DNA from: Mycobacterium interjectum
GTDB lineage: Bacteria > Actinomycetota > Actinomycetes > Mycobacteriales > Mycobacteriaceae
Assembly (NCBI GenBank): GCA_002102225.1
Contig: LQPB01000093.1
Span: 1 to 51,131 of the forward strand
Direction: 5' to 3'
Length of the DNA: 51,131 nucleotides
Made by a program: the position numbers and the translations under genes. The notes under the pieces were generated by a model, which had not been told where the DNA came from, searched no databases, and saw only the letters and a list, made by a program, of their open reading frames with translations. Shown here piece after piece: positions 29,593 through 38,462 of the stretch (positions are counted from its first letter, which is position 1; the number at the start of each line of letters is the position of its first letter).

Positions 29593-29895
29593 CTATTCGC
29601 ACCCAATTCCATTGCCGTCTCGATCGAGGCCGTAGATGTCCTTGCCGATGACTCTCACAGGGCCTTTGACATAGGCGGGTCCATTACCGCCTCCGCCAAG
29701 GCAGTCGACGTCACTAGCAATCGGAACGCAGGCACCCGCGTAGTTGGGGTCGCATTGGGGGCTTGGGTTTTGCGGTATGGGCGCTACGGGGCCCAAGGAC
29801 TGCACAAAGGGCACATCGCGTGGATCGGCATTCGCCGCCGGAGTGAATGTGAGCCCCATGGCGAATCCAATTGTCAGCGCCGTCAACCTGCCCAT
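29593..29895 (-). CDS. Exported Excalibur-type calcium-binding protein
   Basis: 100 residues. An N-terminal signal peptide (MGRLTALTIGFAMGLTFTPAANA) is cleaved after ANA. The mature part is small, with three clear Cys, and ends in KDIYGLDRDGNGIGCE, the D-x-D-x-D-G-x-G-C-E loop of Excalibur domains, preceded by a paired Cys segment (SDVDCLGGGGNGPAYV). Such domains are found in secreted actinobacterial proteins. Partner and role unknown. Confidence 0.8.
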   Translation of the reverse strand: MGRLTALTIGFAMGLTFTPAANADPRDVPFVQSLGPVAPIPQNPSPQCDPNYAGACVPIASDVDCLGGGGNGPAYVKGPVRVIGKDIYGLDRDGNGIGCE

Positions 29896-30199
29896 GGCGC
29901 GGAGCGTAACTTAACCATTGCCGACTGCTGGCCGTTATCCATCAAAAGCGACCGTGGGCACCCCGGTCCTCTCACACCCCGCGCGGACACCCCGTGATGG
30001 TCCACTGGTGGCAGCTGACGCCGTCGGCTGTACTGTGCAGCGGTGCCGGTTGCATCGGCACCGTGGCGCGGGAAACGGCGCGCGTCTCAAGTAACGGCCT
30101 GACGACTCGGCACGCAGTTGAGAACGCAAACAGTCCGGCCTCAAAATGCTGACGGGCTGAGCATCAAGCTGTCCGACGCGTCCCACAACCGCACTGTCG
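29896..30199 (+). other. Spacer with remnants of the upstream half of a decayed gene
   Basis: 304 bases with no open gene. Short stretches resemble the missing N-terminal part of the following oxidoreductase in shifted frames; for example, bases near 30160-30195 read IKLSDASHNRTV, close to the strand before the NAD-binding region in related enzymes. This suggests decay by deletion and frameshift rather than a functional intergenic region. Confidence 0.4.
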
Positions 30200-30958
30200 G
30201 TGTGCCCAACAGACCAGCGCGGCAACGAGGCCGGTGACCACGAAATCAACGGCATAGAACTAGCCGCTCGTGCGGTAGTGATCACAACAGGGGCGCGTTA
30301 TCGGACTCTGCCGTTAGCCCGCTGGCACGAGTTTGAAGGTGCCGGAATCTATTACGCAACAACAGAATTAGAAGTTCGACTGGTCGCGCCGAATCCCGTC
30401 GCGGTAGTGAGCGGCGCGAATTCGGCCGGTCAAGCCGCGCTGTATCTGGCCGGGGCGGGTAGCCCGGTCGATCTAATCGTGCGCGGCGCCGACATCCACA
30501 AAGACATGTCGGCCTATCTGTCTGACCGCATGAGCGCCAACCCGCTGATCACGGTTCACCCCAGCACCGAAGTCAGCGCCCTGCGCGGCCACCATCACCT
30601 GAGCGAAATCACCGTCACCGACAACGCCGCCCAGTCCGCCACCACGCTGCCGTGCCGGGCCTTGTTCAACTTCATCGGCGCCGTGCCGGCCACGGACTGG
30701 CTCAACGACATATACCTTGACCGTCGGGGGTTTATCTTCACCGATGCCGCGCTGCCCGAGGATGCGTTGACCATCACCTGGCCACACCTCGGGCACCGGC
30801 CGCTGCCGTTCGAAACCTCCGTGCCAGGAGTCTTTGCCGTCGGAGATGTACGCGCGGGATGGATGAAACGCGTCGCTGCCGCAGTAGGCGAAGGAGCCAG
30901 CGCAGTGCGGTCGGTGCACCAGCGCATGGCCGCGTCCGGCCTGCGGGCCAGGCCGTAA
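30200..30958 (+). pseudogene. Truncated thioredoxin-reductase-like flavoprotein
   Basis: The frame encodes the second half of a TrxB-type FAD/NAD(P) oxidoreductase: ARAVVITTGARYRTLPLARW (end of the first FAD region), AVVSGANSAGQAALYLAGAG (NAD(P)-binding Rossmann motif with the first Gly changed to Ser) and the FAD-contacting VPGVFAVGDVRAGWMKRVAAAVGEGASAV. The N-terminal FAD-binding GxGxxG half and any CxxC are absent, and the apparent ATG start (MCPTDQRGNEAGDHE) is unrelated sequence. Related mycobacterial proteins are about twice as long. It is probably non-functional. Confidence 0.7.
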
Positions 30959-31030
30959 CTACTGTCAACACCATCCGTGTTCAGATCGGCTGATCGCGAA
31001 CTTCACAAAGGCGTGGCGAAGGAGAGCTTC

Positions 31031-31777
31031 ATGGGTCAATTGAATGGCAAGACGGCCCTCGTGACCGGCGGTAGCTCCGGCATTGGTCTGGCGGCCGCGC
31101 AGCGCCTGGCGGCCGAGGGTGCTTATGTGTTTTTGACCGGCCGCAAACAGGACACCATCGACGCCGCGGTCTCGTCGATTGGTGCGTCGGCCAGCGGCAT
31201 TCGTGCCGACGTGTCGAGCTCGGAGGACCTGGCCGGGGTTGCCGAGACTGTGGCGGCCCGGGGACGCGGGCTCGACGTGATCTTTGCCAACGCCGGCGGA
31301 GGGGAGTTCGCGCCGCTGGGCGCCATCACCTTTGAGCATTTCGCCACCACCTTCCTGACGAATGTGGGCGGCACGCTGTTCACCGTGCAAACAATGCTGC
31401 CGCTTCTCAACAGAGGCGCATCTATCGTGTTGACCGGATCAACCGCTGCCTACAACGGGACACCGGCGTTCAGCGTCTACGCCGCAACCAAAGCGGCAAT
31501 CCGCTCGTTTGGACGCACCTGGGCGGCGGAGCTCGTCGACCGCGACATCCGGGTGAACACCGTTGTGCCCGGCCCGGTTGAAACGCCCGGGCTGAAGGGC
31601 TTGGCCCCGCCAGAGCAGGAGCAGGAACTGCTCGACGGCGAAGCCGCCAAAGTGCCCATGCGCCGCCTGGGAAGGCCTAGCGAGATCGCCGCCGCAGTGC
31701 TCTTTTTGGCCTCCGAGCAAAGCAGCTTCATGACTGGAAGCGAACTGTTCGTCGATGGCGGCGCCGAACAGCTATGA
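31031..31777 (+). CDS. Short-chain dehydrogenase/reductase
   Basis: 248 residues from ATG 31031 after AAGGAGA. The NAD(P) motif TGGSSGIG (residues about 12-19), the DV after the third strand, NAGG, the active-site Ser (VLTGSTAAYNGTPAFS), YAATK (Tyr-x3-Lys) and PGPVETPG are all present, so this is a complete classical SDR. It oxidises or reduces an alcohol/ketone. It opens the catabolic region, although its orientation differs from the adjacent leftward genes. Confidence 0.92.
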   Translation: MGQLNGKTALVTGGSSGIGLAAAQRLAAEGAYVFLTGRKQDTIDAAVSSIGASASGIRADVSSSEDLAGVAETVAARGRGLDVIFANAGGGEFAPLGAITFEHFATTFLTNVGGTLFTVQTMLPLLNRGASIVLTGSTAAYNGTPAFSVYAATKAAIRSFGRTWAAELVDRDIRVNTVVPGPVETPGLKGLAPPEQEQELLDGEAAKVPMRRLGRPSEIAAAVLFLASEQSSFMTGSELFVDGGAEQL

Positions 31778-31897
31778 ACACGCGTTCGTCATGACCCCAG
31801 ATCATGCGATCCAACGGGTCCTCTTGTGCTGTTTCTGCTGGCCGTGAGCAGCGACAGTAAACGCCCGTTGATCCCAGATCGGTGCTGACGTCCCAAT

Positions 31898-32311
31898 TCA
31901 TGCGGTCCCGGGCACCAGGGCGCTGATGTCCTCGCCCTGAAGAAGCTTGATCGTCAGATTCAAGTCGAAATAGTCGGTCCACCGAGTGATCCGCCCATCG
32001 TCATCGACGACGAAGGCCCCCATTACCGGGATGGCCGGCTTGCTTCCGTCCGGAGCCTGGATGTAGTCGAGCCGTTCGGTGAGCACCACGGAACCCTCGC
32101 TGGCGAGGTTGACGATTTCGAAGGCGTAGGCGTCGGGGAACATCGCGAACTGGGCGGCCATGTTCTCCACGATGGCGTCTGGTCCGGTGAAGGCGGGCAT
32201 TCCCACGTTCTGATAGACGGCCCCTTCGGCGAGCAGGGGACGCAACGCTTCGGCGTCCCGCTGCTCCATTAACGCGCAGAAGTGGCGGACGACATCGGCT
32301 GGCGAAGCCAT
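31898..32311 (-). CDS. Limonene-1,2-epoxide-hydrolase-like (NTF2 fold) protein
   Basis: 137 residues with a cone-shaped NTF2-like fold: MASPADVVRHFCALMEQRDA, EALRPLLAEGAVYQNVGMPAF, VVLTERLDYIQ and VDDDGRITRWTDYFDL. Limonene-epoxide hydrolases use an Asp-Arg-Asp triad in this fold; candidate residues are the Asp in ERLDYI, the Arg in GRITRW and the Asp in TDYFD. It could hydrate an epoxide or isomerise a ring intermediate. It is upstream of nothing on its strand and follows the alcohol dehydrogenase gene, so it is likely the last gene of the leftward operon. Confidence 0.8.
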   Translation of the reverse strand: MASPADVVRHFCALMEQRDAEALRPLLAEGAVYQNVGMPAFTGPDAIVENMAAQFAMFPDAYAFEIVNLASEGSVVLTERLDYIQAPDGSKPAIPVMGAFVVDDDGRITRWTDYFDLNLTIKLLQGEDISALVPGTA

Positions 32312-32363
32312 GAGTGGAATCCCTTCTCGGCGATTGGTTGACCTGACGTCTAAAAAACGAGAT

Positions 32364-33479
32364 TCAGTGCTCGTGGATGATCACCCCGCGGATGTTGCGG
32401 CCGGCGAGCATGTCGTCGTAGGCCTCGTTGATGTCGTCGAGCTTGTACTCGGTAGTGACCGTTTCGTCCAGCAACAGCTTGCCGCTGCGATACAGGCTGA
32501 TAAGGCGAGGGATGTCGGCCCGCGGGTTGGCTTCGCCGTACAGGCTGCCCAACAGACGCTTCTGGAACAGAGTGAACAACGTCAGCGGCAGCGTCGGCGT
32601 CACGTCGGACATCGATGCCAGGGCGGTGGCCACCACGGCACCACCCTTGCGCACCGCGTTGAGCGCGTCGTTGATCATCGCGCCTTCGAGCACGCCCGGC
32701 GTGAGGATGGCCGAGTCGGCCATGACTCCACGCGTAATCTCGCCAACTAACTGGGTTGCTTCCTCCATCGAGGTTGCAAAGTGAGTGGCCCCGAACTGAA
32801 ACGCCTTGTCGCGCTTGCTCGGCTCGATATCGACCACCACGATCTGCTCCGCCCCTGCCAGGCGCGCGCCCTGAATGGCGCCGCTGCCGATCCCGCCGCA
32901 GCCAACCACAACGACCACGTCGCCGGGACTGACGTTGGCGGTATTGACCGCCGAACCCCAGCCGGTGGTCACTCCGCAGCCGAGAAGGCACACGCGCGAC
33001 AACGGCACATCGTTGTCGATCTTGACCACTGAGGCTTCCGACAACACGCCCCACTGGGCGAAACTGCCGACGCCGGAGAGGGCTCCGATGCCCCGCCCTC
33101 TGGCTCGGCGCCGGAAGGTGCCGTCGGCCTGAACTCCCGCGAGGATGATCGCCCCGTAATCACAGAGGTTTTGACGGCCCGTGGCGCACCAGCGGCAGCG
33201 ACCGCACGCCGGCAGGAAGGATGTGACCACGTGGTCTCCCACCGCCACATCGCGCACTTCGGGACCGACCTCTCGAACGATGCCGGCCCCTTCGTGTCCA
33301 CCTATCAAGGGAAAGCTCACCCCGAACATGTCCCCGGTGCGGATGTGATGGTCGGAGTGGCATAGGCCGGTGGCTTCGAACTCGACGAGCAGCTCGCCTT
33401 CCTGCGGCGGATCGAGTTCGATCTCTTCGACCGACCACTTCTCGTTCAGCCCCCACAGAACTGCGCCCTTGGTCTTCAT
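32364..33479 (-). CDS. NDMA-type zinc alcohol dehydrogenase
   Basis: 371 residues of the medium-chain zinc ADH family. The catalytic-zinc region is GLCHSDHHIRTGD with GGHEGAGIVREVG; the structural-zinc Cys are in LPACGRCRWCATGRQNLC; the NAD motif is VVVGCGGIGSGAIQGARL. The overall pattern is closest to NDMA-dependent alcohol dehydrogenases of actinobacteria, which keep NAD(H) bound. Its start overlaps the ferredoxin stop by 4 bases. It would oxidise an alcohol produced by the P450s of this cluster. Confidence 0.9.
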   Translation of the reverse strand: MKTKGAVLWGLNEKWSVEEIELDPPQEGELLVEFEATGLCHSDHHIRTGDMFGVSFPLIGGHEGAGIVREVGPEVRDVAVGDHVVTSFLPACGRCRWCATGRQNLCDYGAIILAGVQADGTFRRRARGRGIGALSGVGSFAQWGVLSEASVVKIDNDVPLSRVCLLGCGVTTGWGSAVNTANVSPGDVVVVVGCGGIGSGAIQGARLAGAEQIVVVDIEPSKRDKAFQFGATHFATSMEEATQLVGEITRGVMADSAILTPGVLEGAMINDALNAVRKGGAVVATALASMSDVTPTLPLTLFTLFQKRLLGSLYGEANPRADIPRLISLYRSGKLLLDETVTTEYKLDDINEAYDDMLAGRNIRGVIIHEH

Positions 33480-33676
33480 GGCGACTCCTTAACGATATGT
33501 ATGGCACGCTCGGGGCAGTTCGCGATTGCGTTATGCGCCCGGTCTTCCCATCCGGGAGGAATATTTTCCACGGTGACGAAGGCGGTCCCCTCGTCGTCGA
33601 TGTCGAACAATTCGGGATACGCTGCGTAACAACGGCTGTGGCCCTGGCACATTTCTGCGTCGACGCGAAGCTTCAC
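33476..33676 (-). CDS. P450-type ferredoxin with a His in the cluster motif
   Basis: 66 residues with the short-ferredoxin pattern C-x2-H-x2-C...C-P: MCQGHSRC (C10, H13, C16) and NCPERAI. The usual second Cys is replaced by His, typical of mycobacterial P450-partner ferredoxins, which carry a 3Fe-4S-type or modified cluster. It delivers electrons to a P450, and three P450 genes lie within 12 kb. No ferredoxin reductase is seen in the window. Confidence 0.9.
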   Translation of the reverse strand: MKLRVDAEMCQGHSRCYAAYPELFDIDDEGTAFVTVENIPPGWEDRAHNAIANCPERAIHIVKESP

Positions 33677-33679
33677 CGG

Positions 33680-36028
33680 TCAGTCCAATCCGCCCGGTCG
33701 GGTCCCGATGACGCCCTGCTCTGTCAGCGCCACGATCGACGAGGCGTCGAGGCCGAGGAGCTCACCGAGGATGCTCCCGTTGTGCTGCCCCAAGGTCGGT
33801 GCCGCTGACCGATACCACTTGTCAACGCTGCGGTACTTGAAGGGGAGCCCCGGCACGTGATGTCTCCCGACGACGGGGTGATCGAGACCTTCGAAGAAGC
33901 CTCGGGCAGCCAGCTGGGGATGCATCGAACCGACCCTGGCGTCGGCCAAGTCCGCGGCGGGGACGCCGTGGTCGACGAGCAACTGCGCGGCTGTCGAGGA
34001 GTCGTGTTGTCGAGCCCATTGCTCCACGTGTTTATCGATCAGATCATGTGACCCCATACGTCCTTCGTGAGTGTCCAATGCGGGGTCATCCGCCCAATCC
34101 GGTTTGCCCAGAGCCGACTTCAGCCGTCGCCACTGCTCGTCCGTGGCGACCGAAATGGCCAGCCACCGCTCAGCCCCCGCGCATTGATAGAGCCCTTGCG
34201 GGGCGGCGTCGCGGCTGCGATTTCCCAGCCGCGAGATCAGGTTGCCGTTGGCGGTGAATTCGACCACCTGCTCGGCGGCGGCGTTGAGCGCGGCCTCAAC
34301 CATCGAAACTTCGATGAACGACCCGCAGCCCGTTTCATCCCGTTGCCGGAGGCCGGCGAGCATGGCGAATGCGGAGTGCATTCCGGCCAGCGGGTCGCAG
34401 GGACCGCGGGGGATGCGCGGCTGGTCGTATTCGTGGCCGGTCACCCACGCCATCCCGGTCATCTGTTCCATCGTCTGCGCGAAGCCCACGTTGTTGCGCC
34501 ATGGTCCGTCGAGCCCGAACGCGGGCATTCGAACCATGACTAGTCGAGGGTTGAGCTCACGGGCGGTTTCCCACGTGATGCCGAAGTTGTCGAAGACGCG
34601 TGGCGAAAAGTTCTCGACCAGAATGTCCGAGCATTTGACGAGGCCGTACAACAGCTCCCGCCCTCGGGGGGAGGAGAGGTCGAGGGTGAGTCCGCGCTTG
34701 TTGGTGTTGGTCGCGAGGAACATCCCGGACCGCTCCCACCAGTCAGGCTGACCGGCGAACGCCCCGGCCGCCATCCGCGCGCCGTCGGGGTGACGGATCG
34801 ATTCCAGGTGAACAACCTCGGCCCCCAGTGCGGCAAGCACGTGGGTGGAGGAGGGACCCGCCCACCACGCAGTCGCGTCGAGGATCCGTACGCCGTTCAG
34901 CGGGAGTCCTCGTGCGCGGTCGTCAGCGGTCGCAGTCCTGTTGTGCCCCGGCACTTCTGATGCTTCGCCGAGCGGGGGAGCGCCGGCGGTGGGAGCGGGT
35001 CGCTGACCATTGATCCGGTAGGGCGCGAGCGGGTGGGTGAAGCCGCCGTCGACGTATGTGCCCCACATGCCGCGCGCCGTGAACTGTGGATGGTTCAACA
35101 CGGTCTGGCCGTTGTTGACTGGTGACACGGGAATGCGCAGATCGGAGGCCAACGCCACGATCTCGTCCGTAGAACGTTGCGTCGTCCATTCCCGCACAAT
35201 TCGATTCCACTCGTCCCGGCGTTCCCAGCGGGTCGTGGCGAGGGCCCACGCCTGGTCCTCGTCGAGCAGGTCCAGCCGGCCGATCATCGCGAGGAACGAC
35301 TCGAATTGTTGGCGGGTATTGGTGTTGAAGCCCACCCATCCGTCCGCGGTCGGTTCGATGGAAGGGATCTCAACCTGTCGAGCCGGCGCGGTCAAGGCGG
35401 GACGACCGGCCAGTTCGTGATAGAGGTCGGCGAATCCGCTGGCGCTGAGGTGACACGTCTCCAACAACGAGCAGTCAACGATTTCACCTGCTCCGCCGAG
35501 TTGAACTCGCCGCAACGCGGCGAGCGCCCCGACGGCGGCATAACTGGCCATCACCCATTCGAAGACTCGACCACCCGCTTGAATGGGCGGTTGGTCCGGA
35601 CGACCTCGCAACGCCAGGGTTCCGCTCTCGGCCTGGATCGTAAATTCGGTCGAGGGTCGCTCCCGGTACGGCCCGGTCAACCCGTACGGAGACAACGCCA
35701 CGATCACCAGGTGTGGCGCGCGGCTTAACAGCGCGTCTCGGTCGAGTGCCCCCGGGCCGAGAGAATCGACGAACACATCGGCGGAAGCGATCAGCGGCTC
35801 CAGGTCGGGCAACGAAGTGCCAACGACTGAACGCTTGCCGGCGTTCAAGAATTTGAACAGCGCGCCGCCATCGTTTCGACCACCAGATGCCCTGCGACGG
35901 AACGGATCCCCGTCTGGGGCTTCGATCTTGATGACCTCTGCTCCGAGGTCGGCGAACAGCTTGGTGCAGTACGGACCGGCGATCTCCGTCGCCCACTCGA
36001 CGACACGGACCCCACGCAGAGCGTTCAT
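33680..36028 (-). CDS. Tandem two-domain CaiB/BaiF CoA transferase
   Basis: 782 residues, about twice the normal family length. It carries two consecutive class III CoA-transferase domains. The first (residues 1-360) starts LRGVRVVEWATEIAGPYCTKLFADLGAEVIKIE. The second (residues about 380-782) starts LNGVRILDATAWWAGPSSTHVLAALGAEVVHLE. The catalytic Asp expected after the first helix region is plausible in both (ETCHLSASGFADLYHELA; VSMVEAALNAAAEQV lacks it). Such fusions transfer CoA from a donor thioester to a carboxylic acid without a separate partner, since the family is an interlocked dimer. It likely activates the acid made in this pathway. Confidence 0.9.
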   Translation of the reverse strand: MNALRGVRVVEWATEIAGPYCTKLFADLGAEVIKIEAPDGDPFRRRASGGRNDGGALFKFLNAGKRSVVGTSLPDLEPLIASADVFVDSLGPGALDRDALLSRAPHLVIVALSPYGLTGPYRERPSTEFTIQAESGTLALRGRPDQPPIQAGGRVFEWVMASYAAVGALAALRRVQLGGAGEIVDCSLLETCHLSASGFADLYHELAGRPALTAPARQVEIPSIEPTADGWVGFNTNTRQQFESFLAMIGRLDLLDEDQAWALATTRWERRDEWNRIVREWTTQRSTDEIVALASDLRIPVSPVNNGQTVLNHPQFTARGMWGTYVDGGFTHPLAPYRINGQRPAPTAGAPPLGEASEVPGHNRTATADDRARGLPLNGVRILDATAWWAGPSSTHVLAALGAEVVHLESIRHPDGARMAAGAFAGQPDWWERSGMFLATNTNKRGLTLDLSSPRGRELLYGLVKCSDILVENFSPRVFDNFGITWETARELNPRLVMVRMPAFGLDGPWRNNVGFAQTMEQMTGMAWVTGHEYDQPRIPRGPCDPLAGMHSAFAMLAGLRQRDETGCGSFIEVSMVEAALNAAAEQVVEFTANGNLISRLGNRSRDAAPQGLYQCAGAERWLAISVATDEQWRRLKSALGKPDWADDPALDTHEGRMGSHDLIDKHVEQWARQHDSSTAAQLLVDHGVPAADLADARVGSMHPQLAARGFFEGLDHPVVGRHHVPGLPFKYRSVDKWYRSAAPTLGQHNGSILGELLGLDASSIVALTEQGVIGTRPGGLD

Positions 36029-36214
36029 CGCCGTGCGAATTTCCGCGTCAGCGCCTGCGGAAGTGAGTTACTCGCACCGATGAGTGCACACACGCCACTT
36101 CCCGTCCTCGCGCTCGTGCCGGATCGCCTGGCTGGCAACGACGCTAGCGACGGGAAAGCTCGCGTGTCAAGTGTGACTCGATAACGATGGCCGCGGGGGA
36201 GTTAGTCGGAGCTT

Positions 36215-36904
36215 TCAGTCGGCCGCGCGCACCTTCGGGGCGCGTCGCGCCCGGCTGCCCCGCTTGACGGGCGGCTTGGTCGTTGACGTGCTTACGCCTT
36301 TGGCGAGGATCTGCGAACCCAGTTCGATCTGCGCGCGGATGTCCGACTCGCCCGTCCCAAACCAGCGTGGTCCCAGGCTCGTTGTGAAGATGATGAAGTT
36401 AGCCAGCAGCTCGGCGAACAGCTCGGCGTCGACGTCGGCCCTGATCTGCCCCTCGGCTTGGTAGTGGCGAACGCCTTCGGCGATAACGGCCGTACGGCGT
36501 GCGTGATTGGGTTGCAGCACGCGCAGCGAGAAGTCCGGATCTGACAACGCCCGACCGGAAATGTCCCAGCCGGGGACACCGCTGTCCCGGTCGTCGATCC
36601 GTAGTCGCGCGAAGAAAAGCTGCTCGATATAGTCCTCGAAGCGCGCAGGCAGGTCCGCCACGACTTGCTCTTCGGCCTCGCTGACGAGGTCCGCGATCTG
36701 TCGAGAAACGACTTGCTCGAAGATGCCTCGCTTGTCCCCGAAGTAGTGGAACAGCATTGCCTCCGAGCAGTCGGCGCGACGGGCGATCTCCTTCGTCGCC
36801 GCGGCCGCGTATCCCGCTTCGGCAAACACCTCGGCCGCCGCTTCAAGGAGGGCTCGTTGTTTGCCGTCCTTGTCGCGAACTCGCCGCCGCGCGCCTGTGG
36901 TCAT
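36215..36904 (-). CDS. TetR-family regulator
   Basis: 229 residues from ATG 36904. The HTH is typical (LLEAAAEVFAEAGYAAAATKEIARRADCSEAMLFHYFGDKRGIFEQVV), followed by a helical ligand-binding domain and a basic C-terminal tail (KPPVKRGSRARRAPKVRA). It is divergent from the P450 gene at 37173 and probably controls the catabolic cluster in both directions. TACAGT 7 bases before the ATG suggests a leaderless message. Confidence 0.9.
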   Translation of the reverse strand: MTTGARRRVRDKDGKQRALLEAAAEVFAEAGYAAAATKEIARRADCSEAMLFHYFGDKRGIFEQVVSRQIADLVSEAEEQVVADLPARFEDYIEQLFFARLRIDDRDSGVPGWDISGRALSDPDFSLRVLQPNHARRTAVIAEGVRHYQAEGQIRADVDAELFAELLANFIIFTTSLGPRWFGTGESDIRAQIELGSQILAKGVSTSTTKPPVKRGSRARRAPKVRAAD

Positions 36905-36911
36905 CACACAT

Positions 36912-36917
36912 ACTGTA
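36912..36917 (-). promoter_or_regulatory. -10 box of the tetR-type gene
   Basis: TACAGT on the minus strand, separated from the ATG at 36904 by 7 bases (ATGTGTG). This is the TANNNT pattern and spacing of mycobacterial leaderless promoters. The 265-base divergent gap beyond it holds no other gene. Confidence 0.6.
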
Positions 36918-37172
36918 GCGAGCACCCCTGGACTGAGGGGAATCTCGCGCGCGTGCCGCCTCAACCCTCCCCAGGTTTCGCCGGCCCCGCCCCAGGGCCG
37001 TCTGGTAGTTATCGAGTGCGACTTGACTCCACGCAGCCGACGACTTACTGTGCTGCCAAAGCAAATTTCGGCGTGTGCGACAAATCCGAGGACCGGCGCA
37101 GATGGCACATGGACGGTGGCGTGGTTCCGAGTTCGGCATGCCTGCGTTCGGGCGCGGAGAGGACTGCTCGTG

Positions 37173-38396
37173 GTGAGCAAATCACCGGAGGAACACGCCC
37201 GGAACCTCGATCTTCGTCATCAGGATTTCAACGACCAAGAATTCCTCTACGAGGTGTACGCGGTGATGCGGGAGAACGGCCCGTTCAGCCACCAGGATGT
37301 CCCGTTCCTGGGCCCGACCCCGGGCGGCGCGTGGGTCGCCACCCGCTACGACGAGTGTTATGAGATCTTGCGTGATTGGCGCAGCTTCTCCAGCAAGCCC
37401 ATGGGACTTGAGGGCAACCCGATGTCCTTCGGCGACATCGTGATCACCTTGGATCCGCCACGGCAGCAACAGCTTCGCAAGGTTCTCAACCCCTATTTCT
37501 CTCCTGGTCGCATGAAGGACTTGGAGCCCCAGGTGCGCGCGGTTACCGATGGATTGATCGACAACTTCATCGAATTGGGCCGCGGCGATCTCGCCGACGT
37601 CGCATGGCAGCAACCCGGGATCGTTTTCTTCCGGTACCTACTCGGCATGCCCGTCGAGGACGTTCCGCTCTACATCGAGACTGCCGACCTCGCGATCAAT
37701 GGTGAGAGCGAAGAGATCCGAAACGGTTCGATGACGAATCTGTACCTCCGCGTGCGCGAGGAGATCGACAAGCGTCGTGGTGAACCACCGCGTGACGACC
37801 TGATCGATGTCTTGCTCGCCGCGGAGATCGACGGCGAAAAGTTGAGCTTCGACGACGTTGTCGCGAATGTCATGCTGCTGGTTCAGGCCGGGCTCGAAAC
37901 GACCTCAAGTGCAATGTCGTTCGCCTTCTTCTATCTGGGCACCCACGCTTCAGAGCGCGACCGCCTGGTCCGTGATGCCCACCTGATGCCCACGGCGATA
38001 GAGGAATTCATCCGTTTCGCAGGTTCGGTCCACGGATTGCATCGTTCAGTCGCGGAAGAGGTTGAACTGAGCGGCCAGAAGTTCTGTCCCGGTGAGACGG
38101 TCGTCGTGAACTATGCGGCCGCCAACCGAGACGCGCGCGAGTTCGAGGAGCCGAACAAGTGCATCCTCGACCGACAGGCCAACCGCCACCTCGGGTTTGG
38201 CGCCGGCGTCCATCGCTGTCTGGGCTCGAATCTGGCCCGCCTCGAGTTTCGGGTAGGCGTGGAGCAGACCCTGAAGCGGATACCGGACTACGCCATCCCT
38301 CCGGGGGCGAAAGTCGATTTCCACGGGAACTCGGTCACCCGCGGCTACCGCGCCTTGCCCGTCGTCTTCACGCCGGGCGCCCGCGTCTGCCAATGA
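37173..38396 (+). CDS. Cytochrome P450 (first of three)
   Basis: About 407 residues. The start is one of two adjacent GTGs at 37170 and 37173 after GGAGAGG. It has the I-helix oxygen-activation motif (LVQAGLETTSSA), the E-x-x-R pair (EEFIRF) and the heme signature HLGFGAGVHRCLG with the ligand Cys near residue 349. It is soluble, CYP125/CYP124-like in overall layout, but no subfamily is assigned. It would hydroxylate a hydrophobic substrate using the ferredoxin encoded at 33476. Confidence 0.93.
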   Translation: MSKSPEEHARNLDLRHQDFNDQEFLYEVYAVMRENGPFSHQDVPFLGPTPGGAWVATRYDECYEILRDWRSFSSKPMGLEGNPMSFGDIVITLDPPRQQQLRKVLNPYFSPGRMKDLEPQVRAVTDGLIDNFIELGRGDLADVAWQQPGIVFFRYLLGMPVEDVPLYIETADLAINGESEEIRNGSMTNLYLRVREEIDKRRGEPPRDDLIDVLLAAEIDGEKLSFDDVVANVMLLVQAGLETTSSAMSFAFFYLGTHASERDRLVRDAHLMPTAIEEFIRFAGSVHGLHRSVAEEVELSGQKFCPGETVVVNYAAANRDAREFEEPNKCILDRQANRHLGFGAGVHRCLGSNLARLEFRVGVEQTLKRIPDYAIPPGAKVDFHGNSVTRGYRALPVVFTPGARVCQ

Positions 38397-38462
38397 GGAG
38401 CCGGCGGGCCATCGCCCATATCATCTCGCAGCCAACGCAATAGCGAAGTCAGGGAGGAACTT

